DNA of 5,912 bases from Deltaproteobacteria bacterium (GTDB lineage: Bacteria; Myxococcota; B64-G9): NCBI GenBank assembly GCA_030591745.1, contig JAUVAM010000278.1:1-5912 (forward strand), given 5' to 3'. The translations under genes and the position numbers were made by a program. Every line of letters begins with the position of its first letter. The first letter of the stretch is position 1. A model generated the notes under the pieces. That model was not told the DNA's origin, did no database searches, and saw only the letters and a list, made by a program, of their open reading frames with translations. Below are positions 1-4,989 of the stretch, piece by piece.

Positions 1-47
1 GTCGCAGATCTCCATGGCGGGCACGCACAGAGCCACGCAGAAGCCGT
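1..47 (-). repeat. Intragenic direct repeat, copy B (at window edge)
   Basis: These 47 bases are identical to 607-653, exactly 606 bp (202 codons) away, so the frame is kept. They encode GFCVALCVPAMEICD plus flanking bases. Identity runs to the first base of the window, so the true repeat may be longer. Here it follows an acidic CADMDLD stretch rather than a complete cysteine module. Confidence 0.95.
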
Positions 48-1245
48 CTAAGTCCATGTCCGCGCAGGCGCTGATGCACATGCCCGTGGCCGCGTCGCAG
101 AGGGTGCCGGCCGGGCAGTCCGAGTCGGCTTGGCAGAACATGTCGCCGCTGCAGACGCCGTCCCAGCAAGCCTGGCCCGCCGGGCAGTCGCTGTCGTTGG
201 CGCAGGCCATGGGGGCGCACAGCCCGCTCATGCAGACCTGGCCCATGGGACAGTCGGCGCTGTTGGCGCAGGGCATGCCGCCGCAGCCTTCGTCGACGAG
301 GCCGTCGCAGTCGTTGTCCAGGCCGTCGCAGATGTCGTCGGCGCCCGGGTGGATCGCTGGGTTGTTGTCGTCGCAGTCGGCTTGGCAGATGCTGTAGCCG
401 TCGCCGTCTACGTCGGGGCAGGAGTCGTCCACGCAGACGCCGCCGATGCAGTAGCTGCCCAGGGGGCATTCGGCGTCGTTGCTGCATTCCCAGTCCATCT
501 GGCAGAGGCCGTCGATGCAGGTCATCCCGGCCGGGCAGTCGGCGTTGGTGGCGCAGGTCGCGTCGCAGCCTTCGTCCACTTCACCGTCGCAGTCGTTGTC
601 TAAGCCGTCGCAGATCTCCATGGCGGGCACGCACAGAGCCACGCAGAAGCCGTTCTCGCAGGCCTCGTGGGGCGCGCAGTCGCTGTCGCTGTTGCACTCC
701 ACGCCGGCGTCGAAACACAGGCCGTTCCAGCAGACCTGGCCCGCGGCGCAGTCGGCGTCCGAGGCGCATTCGTAGGGATCGTTGCAGCCGTCGGTGCAGT
801 CCAAGCGCAGCTCGAACTCGCCGTCCCGGTCCGCGCCCACCACGTCCACCAGGGCCAGGTAGGTCCCGTCCATGGGTGCGGACCAGCCGCCGATGGAGAT
901 GCTTTGGGCGTCGGCGGTGGCGTAGACCTCGGCCTCGCCCCAGTTGCCTTCAAAGAGGTAGACGGCGAGTGCCGGCTGGGCCGTGCCGCTTACGCGGCTC
1001 AGGACGATGTCGTAGACCTCGCACTGTCGGGCCTGGAAGACGAAGCCTAAGAGGCGGCCTTCGGCGGGGAAGGAACCCTCGGCTGCTGCTTCTTCATCCA
1101 GGGGCAGGTCCTCGATGCTCAGGGCGTCCGAGTTGCTGGTCAGGTCCGGCGGCGCGTAGCCGGCGGGATCGTCGTCCGTCGAAGAGCAGCCGAAGAGCAG
1201 GGTGAGCGCAAAGAGACAGGCCGATATCTTCATCCATCGATTCAT
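1..1245 (-). CDS. Cysteine-rich lipoprotein with Dickkopf-like and MopE-type metal-binding motifs (3' end missing)
   Basis: 415 codons are visible and the frame is still open at the window edge, so the C-terminus is missing. The start at 1245 is chosen because GGGAGG lies 5 nt upstream. Residues 1-20 form a lipoprotein signal peptide ending LLFGC, with lipid-anchored Cys20, then a Ser/Asp-rich linker. Residues about 60-152 look like a beta-sandwich resembling pre-peptidase C-terminal (PPC) domains. From 160 on there are seven modules spaced C-x5-C-x5-C-x4-C (first Cys at 160, 184, 231, 254, 326, 348, 371; the last has x6), like the Dickkopf-type cysteine-rich repeats annotated in myxobacterial proteins. 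Between them lie two DGLDNDCDGxVDEGC motifs (213-227, 307-321). The second is preceded by an acidic DVDGDGY...DCDDNNP stretch, typical of MopE-like putative metal-binding proteins. Inferred role: disulfide-rich surface lipoprotein, perhaps binding Ca or Cu. Specific function unknown. Family assignment is fairly sure; partner and ligand are not. Confidence 0.9.
   Translation of the reverse strand, partial: MNRWMKISACLFALTLLFGCSSTDDDPAGYAPPDLTSNSDALSIEDLPLDEEAAAEGSFPAEGRLLGFVFQARQCEVYDIVLSRVSGTAQPALAVYLFEGNWGEAEVYATADAQSISIGGWSAPMDGTYLALVDVVGADRDGEFELRLDCTDGCNDPYECASDADCAAGQVCWNGLCFDAGVECNSDSDCAPHEACENGFCVALCVPAMEICDGLDNDCDGEVDEGCDATCATNADCPAGMTCIDGLCQMDWECSNDAECPLGSYCIGGVCVDDSCPDVDGDGYSICQADCDDNNPAIHPGADDICDGLDNDCDGLVDEGCGGMPCANSADCPMGQVCMSGLCAPMACANDSDCPAGQACWDGVCSGDMFCQADSDCPAGTLCDAATGMCISACADMDLDGFCVALCVPAMEICD
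73..768 (-). repeat. Seven-copy cysteine module array interrupted by two MopE-type motifs
   Basis: Within the first gene, seven protein modules share the spacing C-x5-C-x5-C-x4-C, usually with Asp before the second Cys and Gly two residues before the fourth (the pattern DC..G..C..G.C). They occur as pairs (residues 160-201, 231-271) and a triplet (326-390), separated by DGLDNDCDG motifs at nucleotides 565-609 and 283-327. The seventh module has six residues between its last two cysteines instead of four. The DNA copies have mostly diverged, so this is an old protein-level duplication, unlike the exact repeat listed separately. Confidence 0.85.
607..653 (-). repeat. Intragenic direct repeat, copy A
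   Basis: Perfect match to 1-47. This copy encodes the end of the second cysteine module (residues about 198-214) and the linker into the first DGLDNDCDG motif. The first base beyond the repeat on the high-coordinate side differs (t at 654, c at 48), which defines one boundary. The other boundary cannot be seen. Confidence 0.95.
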
Positions 1246-1250
1246 TTCAT

Positions 1251-1256
1251 CCTCCC
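1251..1256 (-). promoter_or_regulatory. Ribosome binding site deciding the start at 1245
   Basis: GGGAGG on the minus strand sits 5 nt before the ATG at 1245. Another ATG at 1250 directly abuts the site and opens a two-codon frame (ATG AAA TGA) whose stop overlaps the real start. An in-frame ATG at 1233 is too far from the site (17 nt). The 1245 start also gives a complete lipoprotein signal peptide. Confidence 0.8.
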
Positions 1257-1330
1257 GGGTTGGATCCAATCCCATGGGTTTAACGCTACGCGATCCCTTT
1301 ATAGGTTCGCATTATTTCAAGAATGGAGGC

Positions 1331-1339
1331 ATTCTAGCA
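1331..1339 (-). promoter_or_regulatory. Possible extended -10 promoter element for the cysteine-rich lipoprotein
   Basis: On the minus strand the sequence reads TGCTAGAAT, which fits the extended -10 pattern TGnTATAAT with one change. No good -35 box lies 16-18 nt upstream. Transcription would begin near 1324, giving a leader of about 80 nt. A second -10-like TATAAA lies at 1298-1303 without a properly spaced -35. Weak, pattern-based call. Confidence 0.35.
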
Positions 1340-1374
1340 CAGGTCGGCAGAAATAATGTGATGGGCCTTACACT

Positions 1375-1403
1375 TTGTCTACAGGGCACTTGCAGTGTAT
1401 TAA
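1375..1403 (+). promoter_or_regulatory. Possible sigma70-like promoter for the gene at 1435
   Basis: TTGTCT (1375-1380) and TATTAA (1398-1403) are separated by exactly 17 nt and match four of six consensus bases each. This would place the transcription start near 1410, about 25 nt before the start codon. It lies in the 189-bp divergent gap, the AT-richer part of this end of the window. Pattern-based only. Confidence 0.4.
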
Positions 1404-1423
1404 AAGCAAACCCATTTCTCTTC

Positions 1424-1429
1424 AAGGAG
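1424..1429 (+). promoter_or_regulatory. Ribosome binding site deciding the start at 1435
   Basis: AAGGAG with a 5-nt gap to ATG 1435. The frame is also open upstream to a TTG at 1375, but that would add 20 residues ahead of a standard lipoprotein signal peptide and has no Shine-Dalgarno sequence. Confidence 0.85.
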
Positions 1430-1434
1430 TGTGC

Positions 1435-2661
1435 ATGAAATTTCCTCTTTTTATCGCTGTCGGCTTCTTGACCTTACTCTCCTTTTCCGGCTGCGCGACC
1501 CTGCCCACCCGCCTGAGCCCGGCGCAGGAGGCCGCGGCCAAGCCGGCACTTGCCAAGTTGCAAGCGGCGGCTTTCGAAGAAGCGGGCGCGGAGGCGCAGG
1601 CGGTCTTGGCCAAGGATCCGAAGAACTCCCAGGCCCGGGTGGTGGCGGCCATGACCCACTACAAAAAGACCATGCACAACTTCATCCGGGACATGATGAC
1701 CAACATCACCGGCATGATGGCGGCCCGCAGCATCAATCACCGCTACATCAAGTGGAGCCTGGACCAGACCGACAAGGAACTGGCCCGGGTGGAAGCCCAT
1801 CTGGCGGTGGCCGCGGACGATCCGGGTTTTCACCTGGCGCTGTGCTTGGCCTGCTGGGAATACGACTGGAATCATTCGGGTCGGGTGGATGATCGGGATC
1901 GCATGCTCCTGCAAGTCGAGCAGGACGCCGAGGGTCAGAGCATCCCCAAAGACGACCCGCGCCGCAAGCCCACCTTCCGCTTTGACCATGGGGACCTCTA
2001 CTGGGCGAGAGCCATGATCGCCTTCCAGCGGGCCGCCATGAACTTAGGCATGGCCTACCAGCTACCCGACTTCGATGCCTTCAACCGTCTGCAAAGGGAA
2101 TCGGTTTTGACCATCCGCATGGTGGATAAGGCGCGGGTGCTTGCGGCTCGGGATCTGATCCTGGCGGGCCTGGCCCACGCCGATCGTTCGCGCTTGCTTT
2201 ACCTTGCGGAGACGGATGACCAAGGCGAGTGGTTTCCCAATCCCAAGCAACACAACCACCCCTTGCCCTTGCCGGTGGACCAGGCGCTTTACGACACCTG
2301 GGCCGGCGTCCTGGGCGATTTGCAGAAGCTGCTCCGTGGCGAAGAGGGCATCAGCGTGGTCGAGGCCGCTCAGTTGGGCGATCACCAGTGGGCCGATCCG
2401 CCCACCGGCTTCGTCAACGTGGCCAAGCTTTTCACCGCGCCCGGGGACATCACGCTGAACCTCAAAAACCTGGAGGCCGTGGACCGCAACCGCAGCAAAG
2501 CGGATGTGGAGCGGGTGCTCACCGACATCCTGGGGGACAAGTATGTGCCCAGCATGAAGCCTTCCGGCATACTTGCGCGCTTCGCCCGCATGAAGAGCGA
2601 GTTGGAACGGGGAGAAGACAGCTTGGAGCGCAAGCTGCGCTACCTGCTCTGGGTCAACTGA
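1435..2661 (+). CDS. Lipoprotein of unknown function with TPR-like N-terminal region
   Basis: 408 aa. I do not recognise the family. Residues 1-20 are a lipoprotein signal peptide (MKFPLF..., hydrophobic 5-17, then FSGC with Cys20 as the lipidation site; Phe at -3 is less usual than Leu). The rest is predicted soluble and mostly alpha-helical, so it should be a membrane-anchored periplasmic or surface protein. Residues about 30-75 resemble a TPR-type helix pair (LAKDPKNSQARVVAAMTHY). Residues 80-140 and 190-250 are long amphipathic helices rich in Ala, Met and Arg. A loop with WFPNPKQHNHPLPLP (266-280) and a DTWAGVLGDLQKLLRGEEG segment (287-305) look like conserved family landmarks. No catalytic motif was seen; Cys137 and Cys140 are the only other cysteines. 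It is transcribed away from the cysteine-rich lipoprotein gene and converges on the zincin gene. Relation to TPR-like TatT-type lipoproteins is possible but unproven. Confidence 0.92.
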   Translation: MKFPLFIAVGFLTLLSFSGCATLPTRLSPAQEAAAKPALAKLQAAAFEEAGAEAQAVLAKDPKNSQARVVAAMTHYKKTMHNFIRDMMTNITGMMAARSINHRYIKWSLDQTDKELARVEAHLAVAADDPGFHLALCLACWEYDWNHSGRVDDRDRMLLQVEQDAEGQSIPKDDPRRKPTFRFDHGDLYWARAMIAFQRAAMNLGMAYQLPDFDAFNRLQRESVLTIRMVDKARVLAARDLILAGLAHADRSRLLYLAETDDQGEWFPNPKQHNHPLPLPVDQALYDTWAGVLGDLQKLLRGEEGISVVEAAQLGDHQWADPPTGFVNVAKLFTAPGDITLNLKNLEAVDRNRSKADVERVLTDILGDKYVPSMKPSGILARFARMKSELERGEDSLERKLRYLLWVN

Positions 2662-2664
2662 CGA

Positions 2665-2719
2665 GATCGCGTCCCCGATGCGAAGGCAGGGGGAGGGGAT
2701 TGGGCGCTAATGCGCGATC
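2665..2719. terminator. Inverted repeat in the convergent gap, possible bidirectional terminator
   Basis: GATCGCG (2665-2671) is exactly complementary to CGCGATC (2713-2719), which overlaps the stop codon of the minus-strand gene. Inside it, TCCCC (2672-2676) can pair with GGGGA (2690-2694), and GCGC-TAAT-GCGC (2704-2715) forms a small hairpin. The only 56 bp between two convergent genes is a natural place for a shared terminator. There is no T-tract on either side, so intrinsic termination is doubtful. Confidence 0.35.
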
Positions 2720-4832
2720 ACTCGCCTGTCAGTCTGTCGTAGCTAAAAACAATGTCCACATGCATATCCCCAAAGTCATGGGATCTGCTGCCTTGAATGC
2801 TTGTCGGAGAAATATCCGCGGGAGTGAGCTCGACCCCATTCACAAGTCCGAGAGGACTTGCTTCTTCGACCTGGGTATCCCCGCAGGTGCTCTCTGTGGT
2901 TCTGGTTACCCAGTTTTCAGGATCATGGTCATCGGTCTCGATGGCAATCATCTCAAAGGACCCGTCCGGTTTAAGCAAGATTCTCGAAGGTCTCTCGTTT
3001 TCAGGGTACACGATGTCCAGAGTCCCTTCGGATGTTGTTGTGAGCGTGCAGGGAGGAATGCCCTCGCCCAGCACGACGACATCCGTGCCGCTTTCGGTGT
3101 AAACCTTGGTGCTGCGCAGCACAACGTAGGAACCCCGAGCCGCATCATACTCAAGCGTATCCCTTTGATTGAAGTTTACCGTAAGTTCGTGATCCTCGAT
3201 CGAAAATGTCTCAGTGTAATTAATGTACCCTTCGGGGGTGGTGCAATCGCCGTCGACCTTCAAGTCGAAGCTGAGGGCCTGCTGATTTTCGAGATCCGCA
3301 TTTGAAATCACAAGAGCCACCATGAACACCATGCCCTGTGGGTCAGTCTTGCAGAAAGTCGGATGGTCCTCATGGGTCCAGTCCTCTTCGTACCAGTCGG
3401 CATTGTAATACTTGAAGAAGGCCTGTGTGCGGATGTTGGGGTTGTCCGGAATTCTTGAAAGATCAAACTCCAGGCGTTTCAAGATGTCCGTTCTGGGTTC
3501 AAAGTAAAAAAGCTGGTAGGTGATTCCGCCCTTTCCCAGGTTCACGTTGACTTCCATGTTCTCCGCGGGGAGTCCGCTTCGATAGTAGTCGTAGATGAGC
3601 TTTGAATCCCAGTAGGGAATGATCTTCTTGAAGGCGGGATCGTCCGTATATAGTTTCCAGTCGAAACCGTTGAGACAGTACTTGGCGTATTGGGCATAGA
3701 GGCTTGGGAAATCGGAAAAATTCGAGGTCACGGCCTCGGCCACCGGCATGGACAGGGCGTCTTTGAGGATTTTTACGATAAAATCATGCCTGGCCAGGTG
3801 CTGCTCCGCGAAAAAGAAAAACAGGTAGTTGCTGTATTCCCAATTTCCGTCAAAGCGAATTCTGTCTTTGTCGAAGTGGGCAAAGGTCGTATCGAGGTAT
3901 GCCCATTCCGTGTTGTAGCCAGGGTAGATGTGATCTTCACTCCAGACCGCGGTCGCCTCCGCGAGCCATGATTGGGCGGTCGTGCGTGTCATCCCCAGGG
4001 TGTGCTGAAAGCAGTGGAAAACCTCATGGACCGTGGTGGCCGCAGTGTCTTTTTCTGTCATGGTGGAGTCGATAAAAATCCTGCTGCGCAAATAACTGCC
4101 GTCTAAAAACCAGCCTACCGCCAAGCCCATATAGCCTTCCAGTTCCTTCAGTCTGATGAGGTAGATGGGGATGGGTTCCGGCTGGCCCGAGAACAAATCT
4201 TGGTAATCCGTCCATGCGTCGCCCAAGGCGGTTTTTACCCATTCCGCCCGGGTCGCCTCGGCTGTGACTTCCCCCTCCAGCTCCGTGTAGGTGATGGTCG
4301 CCTTGACGACGTCCTCGTGTATGAAGTCAATGGTCTTGAGCACATAGTCCCCGGGCGCTTTCGAGTCGGCCGCTGCCATCTCTTCCGGGTAGAAGTCACT
4401 TTCGGGGTCTGTGGGGGGCAGCAGAAAGGAGGCGTATTTTTCCTGCTCCGGCACGGTGAGGGTCGAATAGGAGTCGATGACCCACTGCATGTCCCTCTGC
4501 ATGGTCCTCCAGACAAAGGGCTCGTCACTTTGATATTGGAGGGGCAAGAGCTCCGGGGCAAGCCATGCGTCGTAATTCAGAGCAACGGATTCCGCCAGGC
4601 TGATATCCCCTCGTTCCAGGGCGGCCTGGATGAGCACCCCGCTGTCGGCCGCGAGTTCGACAAACACCTCATCGTTTTCGAGGAAATCCAGCATCTCCTG
4701 GGTGAAGGGGTCTTCGCCGGCATCCGGGGCGGGCTGCTCTTCGGTGTTTGACCCGCAGCCCAGCAGACCCAGTGAGAACACGATGCAAAGGAGTAGTGAG
4801 GTTTTGGGCGAGGGGGCTTGTCGTGTTCGCAT
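2718..4832 (-). CDS. Zincin-like lipoprotein (HExxH), putative secreted metallopeptidase
   Basis: 704 aa. The ATG at 4832 is preferred because AGGAG lies 6 nt upstream; a TTG at 4868 in the same frame lacks a ribosome site. Residues 1-26 are a lipoprotein signal peptide ending LGLLGC (Cys26), followed by a Glu/Pro/Asp linker. The core has VHEVFHCFQH with zinc-ligand candidates His269 and His273 and catalytic Glu270. After 18 residues comes WLAEATAVWSED (289-300), where Glu292 is a good third ligand, as in gluzincins. A helical stretch follows (WEYSNYLFFFFAEQH, 331-345). The last roughly 270 residues look beta-rich with six-stranded-type alternation and end at LTGE. By family knowledge, this arrangement suggests a lipid-anchored peptidase acting outside the inner membrane. 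It may belong near DUF6055-type proteins, but that is a guess. Substrate unknown. Much of the gene has lower G+C than its neighbours. Confidence 0.88.
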   Translation of the reverse strand: MRTRQAPSPKTSLLLCIVFSLGLLGCGSNTEEQPAPDAGEDPFTQEMLDFLENDEVFVELAADSGVLIQAALERGDISLAESVALNYDAWLAPELLPLQYQSDEPFVWRTMQRDMQWVIDSYSTLTVPEQEKYASFLLPPTDPESDFYPEEMAAADSKAPGDYVLKTIDFIHEDVVKATITYTELEGEVTAEATRAEWVKTALGDAWTDYQDLFSGQPEPIPIYLIRLKELEGYMGLAVGWFLDGSYLRSRIFIDSTMTEKDTAATTVHEVFHCFQHTLGMTRTTAQSWLAEATAVWSEDHIYPGYNTEWAYLDTTFAHFDKDRIRFDGNWEYSNYLFFFFAEQHLARHDFIVKILKDALSMPVAEAVTSNFSDFPSLYAQYAKYCLNGFDWKLYTDDPAFKKIIPYWDSKLIYDYYRSGLPAENMEVNVNLGKGGITYQLFYFEPRTDILKRLEFDLSRIPDNPNIRTQAFFKYYNADWYEEDWTHEDHPTFCKTDPQGMVFMVALVISNADLENQQALSFDLKVDGDCTTPEGYINYTETFSIEDHELTVNFNQRDTLEYDAARGSYVVLRSTKVYTESGTDVVVLGEGIPPCTLTTTSEGTLDIVYPENERPSRILLKPDGSFEMIAIETDDHDPENWVTRTTESTCGDTQVEEASPLGLVNGVELTPADISPTSIQGSRSHDFGDMHVDIVFSYDRLTGE

Positions 4833-4838
4833 GCGGGT

Positions 4839-4843
4839 CTCCT
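4839..4843 (-). promoter_or_regulatory. Ribosome binding site deciding the start at 4832
   Basis: AGGAG on the minus strand, 6 nt before the ATG at 4832. This site lies inside the extra 12 codons that a TTG start at 4868 would add, and it supports the shorter protein, whose signal peptide then starts with MRTRQ. Confidence 0.8.
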
Positions 4844-4874
4844 GGTTGTGGCGCGTGTTGGTCTGCAATCAATA

Positions 4875-4904
4875 ATTGTACAGGGAAAATAGACCTTCAG
4901 GCAA
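4875..4904 (-). promoter_or_regulatory. Sigma70-like promoter for the zincin-like lipoprotein
   Basis: On the minus strand, TTGCCT (4904-4899) and TACAAT (4880-4875) are 18 nt apart, matching four and five of six consensus bases. Transcription would start near 4868, giving a leader of about 36 nt that contains the ribosome site. It also explains why the TTG at 4868 is unlikely to be a start codon. Best promoter match in the window. Confidence 0.5.
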
Positions 4905-4920
4905 TTGCGAGATTTTTCCC
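4883..4920. repeat. Imperfect inverted repeat over the divergent promoter region
   Basis: GGGAAAAT (4883-4890) and ATTTTTCCC (4912-4920) are complementary except for one extra T. The perfect 8-bp palindrome GCAATTGC (4901-4908) lies between them. The structure covers the -35 box and spacer of the minus-strand promoter, so it could be an operator. A chance match in AT-rich promoter DNA is equally possible. Confidence 0.3.
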
Positions 4921-4923
4921 CCC

Positions 4924-4953
4924 TTGGAAATTCCCACCCGGATCGTGTATGGA
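4924..4953 (+). promoter_or_regulatory. Weak promoter candidate for the gene at 4990
   Basis: TTGGAA (4924-4929) and TATGGA (4948-4953) are 18 nt apart on the plus strand. The -10 match is poor. ACCCG (4936-4940) and CGGGT (4955-4959) form a small inverted repeat around the -10 region. No better plus-strand promoter was found in this 157-bp gap. Confidence 0.2.
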
Positions 4954-4977
4954 GCGGGTATGTGCGCGTTGACCCAA

Positions 4978-4983
4978 AGGGAG
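4978..4983 (+). promoter_or_regulatory. Ribosome binding site for the gene at 4990
   Basis: AGGGAG, 6 nt before ATG 4990. It supports this start, which also yields a complete Sec signal peptide. Confidence 0.75.
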
Positions 4984-4989
4984 TTCCAT

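Noticed and set aside
14..603. Plus-strand open frames at 14-397 and 130-603
   Set aside because: They lie antisense to the cysteine-rich gene; their Ser/Gln- or Ala/Val-rich repetitive translations are shadows of its repeated codons in G+C-rich DNA.
1..653. CRISPR-like interpretation of the exact repeat
   Set aside because: Only two copies 606 bp apart, both in frame within a repetitive coding region, with no spacers of regular length.
1273..1310. Possible integron attC-like core (GTTTAAC) in the divergent gap
   Set aside because: The RYYYAAC-like heptamer has no matching GTTRRRY partner or attC fold, and no integrase or cassette array is present.
1375..1434. TTG start at 1375 for the 408-aa lipoprotein
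   Set aside because: It would put 20 residues before a complete signal peptide and ignores AAGGAG at 1424-1429.
2229..3305. Long plus-strand open frame of 358 codons
   Set aside because: It runs out of frame over the end of the 1435-2661 gene, across the convergent gap and antisense to the zincin gene. Its first part is Arg/Gly/Pro-rich, and there is no ribosome site.
4200..4751. Plus-strand open frame of 183 codons inside the zincin gene
   Set aside because: Antisense to a well-supported lipoprotein gene, with no ribosome site and no recognisable domain.
4833..4868. TTG start at 4868 for the zincin gene
   Set aside because: No Shine-Dalgarno sequence, it coincides with the predicted transcription start, and it adds 12 polar residues before the signal peptide; ATG 4832 fits better.
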